Part shown: in pieces, positions 1-6,575 of the stretch | How the letters are laid out: every line of letters begins with the position of its first letter | Numbering within the stretch: the first letter of the stretch is position 1 | Source: an uncultured Arenimonas sp. | Lineage (GTDB): Bacteria; Pseudomonadota; Gammaproteobacteria; Xanthomonadales; Xanthomonadaceae | DNA length: 9,231 nt | Direction of reading: 5' to 3' | Assembly (NCBI GenBank): GCA_946480565.1 | Contig: CAMLKR010000086.1 | Span: 1-9,231, forward strand | The notes under the pieces: generated by a model | Seen by the model: the letters and a program-made list of their open reading frames with translations, nothing else | The model's database searches: none | Told to the model about the DNA's origin: nothing | Program-made: the position numbers and the translations under genes

Positions 1-529
1 CCATCTGCGCCAGGATCGATTCGGCGATGTTGTTGTTGCCGCGCCAGTCGGTGGCCCGTTCGGCCAGGCCGAACTGGTCGAGGTAACACAGGCCGTGGGT
101 GGCGGCGAGTTCGCGTGCGGTGGCGCTGGCGTCCAGGCCCGCGGGCAGCAGCACGCAGTCGGCGCCGAGGGCGCGGATCGCACGGACCTTGGCCGGCGCC
201 GTGGACTGCGGCATCACCGCCTTGAAGCGCAGGCCCAGCAGCCGCGCGAACCAGGCTTCGGAAATCGCGGTGCTGCCCGAGGACGCGTCGATCACGCCCT
301 GGCCTTCGCGCAGGCGGCCGTTGCACAGCGCGTACAGGAACAGTGACCGCGCCAACCGGTGTTTCAGGCTGCCGGTGGGGTGCGAGGCCTCGTCCTTGAA
401 GTAGAAACGGATGTCCGGGAAGGCCGGCAGGTCCACGCGCAGCAGGTGGGTGTCGGCGGAGCGCGCCGCCTCCTGTTCGAGGCTGGCCAGCGCCTGCCGC
501 AGCCAGCGGCGATCCGCCGCGACGGTCAT
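1..529 (-). CDS. PLP-dependent cysteine synthase/cysteine desulfhydrase family protein (C-terminal part missing)
   Basis: The first 176 residues are visible; the rest lies beyond the window edge. They have the fold-type II PLP pattern of cysteine synthases: KDEASHPTGSLKHR around residues 45-58, with K56 as the expected PLP lysine, then an SSGST loop at 83-87. Canonical O-acetylserine sulfhydrylases have S/T-S/T-G-N-T-G there, so the loop Asn is replaced by Ser. That loop and the ERATDWRGNNNIAES stretch near 157-171 resemble, from memory, the Cds1-type subgroup (mycobacterial L-cysteine desulfhydrase: cysteine to H2S, pyruvate and ammonia) more than CysK/CysM. No signal peptide or membrane segment is seen, so it is probably cytosolic. 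The ATG (527-529) overlaps the TGA of the upstream decarboxylase in an ATGA and has only a weak Shine-Dalgarno, which points to translational coupling. The family call is firm; desulfhydrase versus synthase versus a specialised beta-replacement enzyme is open. Confidence 0.85.
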   Translation of the reverse strand, partial: MTVAADRRWLRQALASLEQEAARSADTHLLRVDLPAFPDIRFYFKDEASHPTGSLKHRLARSLFLYALCNGRLREGQGVIDASSGSTAISEAWFARLLGLRFKAVMPQSTAPAKVRAIRALGADCVLLPAGLDASATARELAATHGLCYLDQFGLAERATDWRGNNNIAESILAQM

Positions 530-2448
530 GTCGCAACCGCCATCAGGGACATCGCCTGGCGCTCAAGGTAATCGAAGTACAGTTCGAGGTAGCTGATGCC
601 GTTGCCGCTGTCGAGCAGGAAAGGATTCATCAGGGTGTGCCGCAGCACCACCAGCCGGTCGTCGTCTTCGCCGCCGGCGTCCAGCGTGGTGGGGTCCAGG
701 CCGAGCGAGGCCAGGACGCGGGCGGTGTCGTCTTCGCCCAGCAGCGCTGGCCGCAGCGTGGTCATCGAGCCGAAGAACTCGCGCGCCTGCAGCGGCTGGC
801 TCGGGTCGTAGCTCAGGCCTTCGTGCAGGCGGCGCACGAAACGGTTCATGGCTGCCACGTCGCTGTTTCCGGCCGGGTTCAGCGCAAGGCAGATCAGGTT
901 GCTGTCGGGTTCGAACGGCACCTGGCAGTGCAGCCGCCCCTCGAGCCGCGCGGCGAAGCGTGCGGCCGCGGTGCGGAAAGCTTCGGTGGCCAGGATGCTC
1001 TCGCGCGGCAGGGCGCCGAAGTTCCCGTGGTCCAGCGGCAGCACGCGGTGGGTGACGTAGACGGCAGCGGCCGCCGCGCCCGGCTTCGAACCTTCCGGGA
1101 TGTAGCGGCCCAGCTGCCGGAAGCGCTGGAAATAGTCGCCGCCGGTTTCGGCGCCGAATACGTAGTCGGCGTCTTCGGCCAGCAGCGCCATCGCGCGCTG
1201 GTCGCGGCAGAGGAAGGCGCCCGCGCCGTAGGGCAGGTAGCCGAGCTTGTGCGGGTCCACCGTGATCGAGTCGGCATGGCGCAGCGCGCCGACTGCGGCG
1301 TACACCTCCGGCGCCGGGAAATCGCGGAATTCCTCGCGCATGTCCGCGAGCGGACGCAGGCGGCCGTCGGCCTCGCGGAACAGGGTCGCGAGATAACCGC
1401 CCCAGGCCGCGTCCACATGCACGCCGAAACCCAGTCCGCGCGGCGCCCAGCGGTCGCGCGCGGCCACCAGCTCGTGCACCGGGTCCACGGTGCCGAACTC
1501 GGTGCTGCCCAGCACGCCGACCACGGCCAGCACCGGCTGCCGCCGGCGCTGGCAGTCCGCCAGGCGTTCATCGAGCGCGGCCGCGTCCATGCGCATGCCC
1601 GACTCCGGCACCAGCTCCAGCTGCGCCCGGCCCAGGCCCATCAACTTCATGCCCTTGGACCACGAGTAGTGCGCGGTGACCGGCGCGAACACGCGCGGCG
1701 ACCCGAGCGACGCATGCCGGCCCAGGAACTCCGCCAGGCCGAGCGTCTCGAGCCGCTGCGCGTTCAGACGGCTGCGCCAGCGGCGACGTTCGGGCGGCGG
1801 CAGCGCGGCCAGCCAGCCGTCCCAGGCCGCCAGCAGGGCGATGGCGGCCGCCGGCGTCATGTTGAAGGCGGCGTGATCATCGTCCGGCAGGGCCAGGTCG
1901 GGCGGCGCGGCGGTGCGCAGCGCCACCGGGAAGGCCTTGAGCGCCAGCGCCAGCCGCAGGGCCTGGAAGTTGGCCAGGGTGCCGCCGGAGGTGAGATGCC
2001 CGAACGCGCAGTCGGGCCGCGCCGGGTCGTCGACGTAGCCGAACATGCGCGCCAGCTGCAGGCCGACCTTGATCTCCAGGTCGATGGTCACCGGCGCCGC
2101 ATCGATGCTGACGTTGTTCGGGTTGTAGGGCAGGGTGAGGAACTGCGCCGCCAGCCCCGGCAGCAGCAGGTCGGACACCATGTGGCCGATATAGCGCGGA
2201 CTGTGGAAGGGCACCGAGCGTTTCAGCGCCGCCGACAGCGAGTGCAGCTCGCGGCGCATGCGCGCCTCGAAGTCGCGGAAGCCCGGTTCGCCGGCCGCGC
2301 CGGTCGGAATCGCCGGCGGATCCTCGGGATGGAAGTTGCGCCGCCAGTAGACGTGGTCGCGCAGGAACTCGACCACGAGTTTTTCCAGCAGCGTGTCGTT
2401 TTCGCCGTAGGGTCCGAGGAAACAGGGGTGCAGGGCGGGCGAGGTCAC
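526..2448 (-). CDS. Group II PLP-dependent amino acid decarboxylase, tyrosine-decarboxylase type
   Basis: A 640-residue pyridoxal-phosphate decarboxylase of the aromatic-L-amino-acid/glutamate/tyrosine decarboxylase superfamily. Visible landmarks: YIGHM with H89 near the substrate pocket, TSGGT at 153-157 (phosphate loop), TAHYSWSK with H260 stacking on the PLP ring, HVDAAWGG with D346 pairing the pyridine nitrogen, and DPHKLGY with K401 as the PLP lysine. A DYVF segment near 428-431 and PEGSKPG near 451-457 match the mobile-loop region of enterococcal/lactobacillal tyrosine decarboxylases. The whole length (about 620-640) and motif order fit that type better than the shorter GadB or PanP decarboxylases. 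It removes CO2 from an amino acid in the cytosol; the substrate cannot be read from the sequence. It starts with GTG (2446-2448) inside a GTGA overlap with the SirB2 gene stop, with AGGGG upstream, and ends in an ATGA overlap with the next gene. Tyr, Asp, Glu or cysteine sulfinate are all possible substrates. Confidence 0.9.
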   Translation of the reverse strand: MTSPALHPCFLGPYGENDTLLEKLVVEFLRDHVYWRRNFHPEDPPAIPTGAAGEPGFRDFEARMRRELHSLSAALKRSVPFHSPRYIGHMVSDLLLPGLAAQFLTLPYNPNNVSIDAAPVTIDLEIKVGLQLARMFGYVDDPARPDCAFGHLTSGGTLANFQALRLALALKAFPVALRTAAPPDLALPDDDHAAFNMTPAAAIALLAAWDGWLAALPPPERRRWRSRLNAQRLETLGLAEFLGRHASLGSPRVFAPVTAHYSWSKGMKLMGLGRAQLELVPESGMRMDAAALDERLADCQRRRQPVLAVVGVLGSTEFGTVDPVHELVAARDRWAPRGLGFGVHVDAAWGGYLATLFREADGRLRPLADMREEFRDFPAPEVYAAVGALRHADSITVDPHKLGYLPYGAGAFLCRDQRAMALLAEDADYVFGAETGGDYFQRFRQLGRYIPEGSKPGAAAAAVYVTHRVLPLDHGNFGALPRESILATEAFRTAAARFAARLEGRLHCQVPFEPDSNLICLALNPAGNSDVAAMNRFVRRLHEGLSYDPSQPLQAREFFGSMTTLRPALLGEDDTARVLASLGLDPTTLDAGGEDDDRLVVLRHTLMNPFLLDSGNGISYLELYFDYLERQAMSLMAVAT

Positions 2449-2846
2449 GGCGCCAGCCCCTGAAGCAGCCCCAGCGGGTGGTGCGTGCGCGCCACGAAGT
2501 ACATGAAGGTGAAACAGCCCAGCGCCGCCGCGTAGCAGATCGCACGGCCGCGCCGGGTGCTGGCGCGCTTGAGCGCCAGCGTGCCCAGCACGACGTAGAC
2601 CACCAGCAGCGCCAGCTTCACCGACAGCCAGGGCACGGCGAAGGGATTGAGCTTGAGCGCGGTCAGCAGCATCAGCGCCGCGGTGAGCAGCACGGTGTCG
2701 ATGCTGTAGCTGAGGTAACGCAGCGGCGCCGCCATCGCCCAGCGCTGCCCCGCCAGCACGCCGGCGCCGCGCAGCGCGAACAGGCCGCCGCTGGCCAGCA
2801 CCGCGGCGATGTGCACGGCCTTGATCTGAAGATAAAAGGTCAGCAT
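2445..2846 (-). CDS. SirB2 family integral membrane protein
   Basis: A 133-residue, very hydrophobic protein with four predicted membrane helices (about residues 4-24, 44-66, 73-92 and 102-121). The N-terminal IKAVHIAAVLASGGLFALRG with H12, a conserved Asp in helix 2 (SIDTVLL), a Lys at the start of helix 3 and the C-terminal ARTHHPLG are typical of SirB2/YchQ proteins, whose length is also near 130. The molecular function of the family is not established; the name comes from a Salmonella invasion-gene regulatory locus. The conserved His residues in membrane segments would permit heme or quinone binding, but this is only a possibility. The ATG at 2844-2846 is preceded by GGGAG six bases upstream and lies 13 bases after the nnrS stop, so it is cotranscribed with nnrS. 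Its TGA overlaps the GTG of the decarboxylase gene. Confidence 0.85.
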   Translation of the reverse strand: MLTFYLQIKAVHIAAVLASGGLFALRGAGVLAGQRWAMAAPLRYLSYSIDTVLLTAALMLLTALKLNPFAVPWLSVKLALLVVYVVLGTLALKRASTRRGRAICYAAALGCFTFMYFVARTHHPLGLLQGLAP

Positions 2847-2859
2847 CGGAAGCTCCCGT

Positions 2860-4080
2860 TTAACCGGGGCGGCCGTCGGCGCGCGGCGTGGCGTAGATCC
2901 ACAGCGATCGCACCACCCAGGGCAGGAACACCGCCACCCAGGCCAGACCCGCTGCCAGGAACCACGGCGCCGGATTTGCCGCCAGCTCGGAAAATACGCG
3001 CAGCACGGCGACCAGCTGCATGCCGATGAAGGCGATCGCCGGAATGCGCCCCAGCACCAGCGGCCGGCCCGAATGGCCCTGGGTCACGCGCGTGACCATC
3101 GCCACCAGCAGGCTGCCGAAGAATCCGACCGACACCGCATGCACCGGCGCCCGCCCGAGCGCGAACTCGCCGCTGCCCAGGAACCACAGGCTCTGCGCCG
3201 CATACAGCGCCAGCGCCACCGGCAGCCAGGCGTAACCGAAGAACAGCACCCGCAGCAGCGCCGGCGCCGGCCCGCGCGGCCACCAGCGCCACAGCGTCAG
3301 CACACCGAGCGCGAGCAGCGGCAGGTCCACCAGCCACAGCCACTGGTACAGATGCGCGAGCTCCAGCGCCACATGGCCCAGCCACAGCGGCCACGACACC
3401 GCCAGCAGCCACATCGGCCGCCACGGCCGGTAGCCCGGCACCACGTTTCCGGCGAAGAAGGGGAACATGCGGTGCGCCACCGTCGAATAGATCGGCACCA
3501 GCAGGCCGAAGGTGCCGATCTTGAGCATGGCGAAGGCCAGCCGCGGTTCGGTTGGCACATGCAGGTAGATCGCGAACGCGACCAGCCCCGCCAGCCCCAT
3601 CAGCAGCCCCGCGAAGCACGAGACCGCATGCCAGTTGCCGCTGCGGTCGCGCGCCAGCCAGCCGGCCAGCACCGCCATCGCCGCGATCCACCCGGCCAGC
3701 GTATTGACCACGCCCACGTGCAGCAGCAGCGCCGAGCCCGAGAGCAGCCCCGCCAGCGTCAGCGCCTGGCCCGCGACCAGGCCCAGCCCGACCGGCAGGT
3801 AGTGCCATCGGTTCGCTTCCGTCTGTGCCATCCAGCGCGGAAACACGGTGAGCAGGAAGCCGAAGATGAAGGTCGGCAACACCTGGTACTGCATGATGAA
3901 GCCGTGCATCCAGCCGGCCGGCACCGTCGGCGTGGGCAGAAGCCCCCCCAGCCAGCCCGACCACCAGGCCATCGCCGCCAGCACGTTGGCGGCACCGATG
4001 AAAAACAGCAGGCGGTGCGGCGCGGCGACCAGCATGGCGAGCGGGGAGGGACGATCGGCGGGAATGGTGGCGAGGGCCAT
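2860..4080 (-). CDS. nnrS: NnrS family protein, NO-response membrane protein
   Basis: A 406-residue polytopic membrane protein with about 12 hydrophobic segments, the usual size for NnrS. Family marks are PHRLLFFIGAANVLAAMAWW at the first helix, GFLLTVFPRW near residue 90, a VAHRMFPFF segment mid-protein, and near the C-terminal third the strong signature VHAVSVGFFGSLLVAMVTR followed by VTQGHSGRPL. NnrS proteins are heme- and copper-containing membrane proteins reported to relieve nitrosative stress and to lie in NO-regulated loci; the biochemical reaction is not known. I chose the ATG at 4078-4080 because GGAG lies six bases upstream and the family similarity begins there. The frame stays open further upstream, but that would run through the terminator and into norB. 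It heads a unit with sirB2, the decarboxylase and the cysteine-synthase-like gene, and has its own FNR-type promoter. Confidence 0.93.
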   Translation of the reverse strand: MALATIPADRPSPLAMLVAAPHRLLFFIGAANVLAAMAWWSGWLGGLLPTPTVPAGWMHGFIMQYQVLPTFIFGFLLTVFPRWMAQTEANRWHYLPVGLGLVAGQALTLAGLLSGSALLLHVGVVNTLAGWIAAMAVLAGWLARDRSGNWHAVSCFAGLLMGLAGLVAFAIYLHVPTEPRLAFAMLKIGTFGLLVPIYSTVAHRMFPFFAGNVVPGYRPWRPMWLLAVSWPLWLGHVALELAHLYQWLWLVDLPLLALGVLTLWRWWPRGPAPALLRVLFFGYAWLPVALALYAAQSLWFLGSGEFALGRAPVHAVSVGFFGSLLVAMVTRVTQGHSGRPLVLGRIPAIAFIGMQLVAVLRVFSELAANPAPWFLAAGLAWVAVFLPWVVRSLWIYATPRADGRPG

Positions 4081-4106
4081 GGCGGACTCCGGCGGTTCTG
4101 GCATCC

Positions 4107-4112
4107 ATGGTG
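4107..4112 (-). promoter_or_regulatory. Putative -10 hexamer of the nnrS promoter
   Basis: Read on the minus strand the hexamer is CACCAT. It matches TATAAT only at A2, A5 and T6, but it sits exactly at -12 to -7 if the FNR-type box is centred at -41.5. The start site would then be near 4100-4099, giving a leader of about 20 bases containing the GGAG. The hexamer is weak, which is acceptable for an activator-dependent promoter. Confidence 0.35.
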
Positions 4113-4134
4113 CGGCGGCCGCCGCGGGTCCGCC

Positions 4135-4148
4135 TTGATGCAGGTCAG
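4135..4148 (-). promoter_or_regulatory. FNR/DNR-type operator upstream of nnrS
   Basis: On the minus strand the site reads CTGAC-CTGC-ATCAA, matching TTGAY-N4-RTCAA at 9 of 10 half-site bases. The mismatch is the first base of the upstream half. Its centre is 61.5 bases from the nnrS ATG, the same distance as the norB site from its ATG. It lies between the norB terminator T-run and nnrS, so it can serve only the nnrS unit. FNR and DNR sites cannot be told apart by sequence; the FNR-type protein encoded at 6576-7325 is the nearest candidate binder. Confidence 0.72.
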
Positions 4149-4150
4149 TC

Positions 4151-4182
4151 GGAAAAGAAACGGGGCCGCTGATGCGGCCCCG
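4151..4182 (-). terminator. Intrinsic terminator of norB
   Basis: On the minus strand a perfect 9-bp stem (CGGGGCCGC with GCGGCCCCG, 4161-4182) and the tetraloop ATCA is followed directly by TTTCTTTTCC. It begins 26 bases after the norB stop codon. It separates norB from nnrS, which is why nnrS needs its own promoter. Confidence 0.92.
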
Positions 4183-4208
4183 TCGCAGGATTCGAAGCTC
4201 GGCTGTCC

Positions 4209-6488
4209 CTAGCGCGCTGCTTCGGTTCCTCCCTCCACCTTGGCGGGAGCGGTGCGCGGCTTGATCCACAGCCGCGCCACGAACCAGGCCAGGGCCACGG
4301 CGCCGACGCTGAAGATGGTGTCGCCGGGGACGCGCATCCACACCAGCATGTCGATGATCGGCTGCTGCATGAACTCGGCCGAACGCGCGTACCAGTAGCC
4401 CTCGCCGATGGCCGCCTGCAGCTGCAGGATGCCGATCGGCAGCAGGGTGAACAGCGCCATGCCGCTCAGGCCGATGTTGAGCGACCAGAACGCGGTGCGC
4501 AGCGGCGCCTCGGGCCAGATCGCCTGCGGCTTCATGCCGCGCAGGCAGAACAGCATCAGGCCGATGCCCAGCATGCCGTACACGCCGAACAGCGCGGTGT
4601 GGCCATGCAGCGGGGTCAGGTTCAGGCCCTGCATGTAGTACAGCGGCAGCGGCGGGTTGATCAGGAAGCCGAACAGGCCGGCGCCCACCAGGTTCCAGAA
4701 CGCCACCGCCACGAAGAACAGGATCGGCCACTTGTAGCGCTGCATCCACGGCGTCGCCTTGCCCAGCTTGTACGTGTGGTAACCCTCGAAGCCCAGGTAG
4801 GCCAGCGGCACCACTTCAAGCGCGGAGAACGAGGCGCCCAGGGCGATCACCGCCGTCGGCGTGCCGGTGAAGTAGAGATGATGCAGGGTGCCCAGCACGC
4901 CGCCGGCCATGAACACGATGGTCGCGAACAGCACCGCGATCGTCGCGGTGGTGGTGCGGATCAGGCCCAGCTTGGTGAACAGGAAGGCGATGACCGCGGT
5001 GGCGAACACTTCGAAGAAGCCTTCCACCCACAGGTGCACCACCCACCAGCGCCAGTATTCGACCATCGACAGGTGCGTGTGTTCGCCCCAGAGCAGGCCG
5101 GCGCCGTAGAACAGGCCGATCGCCACGGTGGAGAGGAAGAGCAGGGTGGTGATGGACTTCGATTCGCCGCCGGCCTTGATCGCCGGCACCAGGCAGCGGC
5201 CGACCAGCGTCAGCCAGATGCCCAGGCCCAGGAACAGGAACCACTGCCAGAAACGGCCCAGGTCCACGTATTCCCAGCCCTGGTGGCCCCACCAGAAGTT
5301 GTGCTCCAGGCCCAGCTTCTGCATCACCGCGAACCATTGGCCCGCGAAGGAGCCGACCACGATGATGATCAGGCAGACCCACAGCACATTGACGCCCAGC
5401 GCCTGGTATTTCGGCTCATGCCCGGAAATCGCCGGGCCGATGTACAGGCCCATGCCCAGCCAGGCCGTGGCGATCCACAGCACCGCCAGCTGGGTATGCC
5501 AGGTGCGGGTGAGCGAGTACGGCAGGATCTCGGACAGCGCGAAGCCGTAGGCTTCCTGGCCCTCCACCTGGTAGTGGGCGGTGATGGCGCCGAGCAGGAT
5601 CTGGCTGAGGAACAGCGCGATCACGATCCAGAAGTATTTCGCGGTGGCCTTCATCGAAGGCGTGACCACGATCTTCGCCAGCGGATCCGTGGCCGGCAGC
5701 ACCGGGTGGTCTTCCTTGTCGTGGCTGACCGCGTAGTGCCAGCCCAGCAGGGCGATGCCCGCGATCAGGAACAGCACGCTGAACACCGTCCAGGTCAGCA
5801 GGTGCGGCGGCGGCGTATTGCCCACCGTCGGGTCGTGCGGCCAGTTGTTGGTGTAGGTGATGTCCTTGCCCGGGCGTTCGGTGACCGCGGTCCAGGCGGT
5901 CCACCAGTAGAAGGCGGTCATCTGGCGCCGGTGTTCGGCGTCGGGCACCGTGGCTTCCTTCATCGCATAGGCCTCGCGCAGCTCGCGGGTGGCCGGGTCG
6001 TTGCTGAAGAGGCTCTGGTAGTGCGCCGAGACGTTGTTGATCGCGGCCAGCCGGTCGGTGTCGATGGTGATGGTGCCGGTGGCCTCGTCGAAGGTGTTGG
6101 CGCGCAGGCGCTCCTGCAGACGGGCTTCCAGCAGCGCCTGTTCGGGTTTGCCCAGGGCCGCGTGGCTGGCCACGGAGTACTCCTCACGCGCCCAGCGGTC
6201 GAGGATGTCCACCGCCTCGCGGTGCAGCCAGTCGGCGGTCCAGTCCGGCGCGACGTAACCGCCGTGGCCCCAGATCGAGCCCAGCTGCTGGCCGCCGATG
6301 GACTGCCAGACCTGGCGACCGGTCTGGATGTCGTCCCTGGTGAACACCACCTCGCCCGAGGTGGTGACCACCTGCTCGGGAATCGGCGGCATGACGCGGT
6401 GGATCTCGCTGCCGACCCAAAGCAGGGCAGAGAACGAGACGATCAGCAGGGCGGCCAGGCCGGCCCATAGTTTGCGGGTAGTGCTCAT
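4209..6488 (-). CDS. norB: Quinol-dependent nitric oxide reductase, single subunit (qNOR)
   Basis: A 759-residue heme-copper-oxidase-family membrane protein that reduces 2 NO to N2O. One N-terminal helix (about 6-26) is followed by a soluble domain to about residue 230, the NorC-like extension of qNORs, and then a set of further membrane helices. There is no CXXCH heme c motif (the first Cys is residue 372), so quinol rather than cytochrome c should be the donor. Expected ligands are all present: H331 and H630 for low-spin heme b, H628 for heme b3 (LHGHTALFG), H485, H536 and H537 for the non-heme iron FeB, with E489 and E493 in HLWVEGFFEVF. The ATG at 6486-6488 has GGAGA six bases upstream. 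No norC, norD or norQ is adjacent. It is preceded by an FNR/DNR-type site and followed by an intrinsic terminator, so it is probably a single-gene transcript. Without nirS or nirK in view, NO detoxification and denitrification are both possible. Confidence 0.96.
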   Translation of the reverse strand: MSTTRKLWAGLAALLIVSFSALLWVGSEIHRVMPPIPEQVVTTSGEVVFTRDDIQTGRQVWQSIGGQQLGSIWGHGGYVAPDWTADWLHREAVDILDRWAREEYSVASHAALGKPEQALLEARLQERLRANTFDEATGTITIDTDRLAAINNVSAHYQSLFSNDPATRELREAYAMKEATVPDAEHRRQMTAFYWWTAWTAVTERPGKDITYTNNWPHDPTVGNTPPPHLLTWTVFSVLFLIAGIALLGWHYAVSHDKEDHPVLPATDPLAKIVVTPSMKATAKYFWIVIALFLSQILLGAITAHYQVEGQEAYGFALSEILPYSLTRTWHTQLAVLWIATAWLGMGLYIGPAISGHEPKYQALGVNVLWVCLIIIVVGSFAGQWFAVMQKLGLEHNFWWGHQGWEYVDLGRFWQWFLFLGLGIWLTLVGRCLVPAIKAGGESKSITTLLFLSTVAIGLFYGAGLLWGEHTHLSMVEYWRWWVVHLWVEGFFEVFATAVIAFLFTKLGLIRTTTATIAVLFATIVFMAGGVLGTLHHLYFTGTPTAVIALGASFSALEVVPLAYLGFEGYHTYKLGKATPWMQRYKWPILFFVAVAFWNLVGAGLFGFLINPPLPLYYMQGLNLTPLHGHTALFGVYGMLGIGLMLFCLRGMKPQAIWPEAPLRTAFWSLNIGLSGMALFTLLPIGILQLQAAIGEGYWYARSAEFMQQPIIDMLVWMRVPGDTIFSVGAVALAWFVARLWIKPRTAPAKVEGGTEAAR

Positions 6489-6514
6489 GACGGATCTCCA
6501 GTCAGGATGCCGCC

Positions 6515-6520
6515 ATGCTC
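6515..6520 (-). promoter_or_regulatory. Putative -10 hexamer of the norB promoter
   Basis: On the minus strand the hexamer is GAGCAT, matching TATAAT at A2, A5 and T6, the same three positions as the nnrS hexamer. It sits at -12 to -7 for a box centred at -41.5, with a predicted start at the A opposite 6508 and a 20-base leader. Confidence 0.38.
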
Positions 6521-6542
6521 GTTCGTGAAGAACGGTGCGTCC

Positions 6543-6556
6543 CTGACCTGGGTCAA
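6543..6556 (-). promoter_or_regulatory. FNR/DNR-type operator upstream of norB
   Basis: On the minus strand the site reads TTGAC-CCAG-GTCAG, matching TTGAY-N4-RTCAA at 9 of 10 half-site bases; only the last base of the promoter-proximal half differs. Its centre is 61.5 bases from the norB ATG, a class II activator arrangement given the -10-like hexamer below it. It lies in the 87-base gap after the FNR-type gene. Confidence 0.75.
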
Positions 6557-6575
6557 GCCGCGCCCTGTCAGGCGC

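Noticed and set aside
637..2463. A 608-codon open frame on the plus strand opposite the decarboxylase
   Set aside because: Its translation is rich in Arg, Gln, His and Ala with no family likeness. It mirrors the GC-biased third positions of a real PLP decarboxylase on the other strand.
2860..4749. A longer nnrS reading with an upstream start at 4749 (629 codons)
   Set aside because: The extension overlaps norB, crosses the intrinsic terminator and reads as shadow sequence; the Shine-Dalgarno and family similarity begin at the ATG at 4080.
4599..6470. A 623-codon plus-strand open frame opposite norB
   Set aside because: The norB frame holds every expected metal ligand. The antisense product is low-complexity R/Q/H/G-rich sequence typical of shadows in GC-rich DNA.
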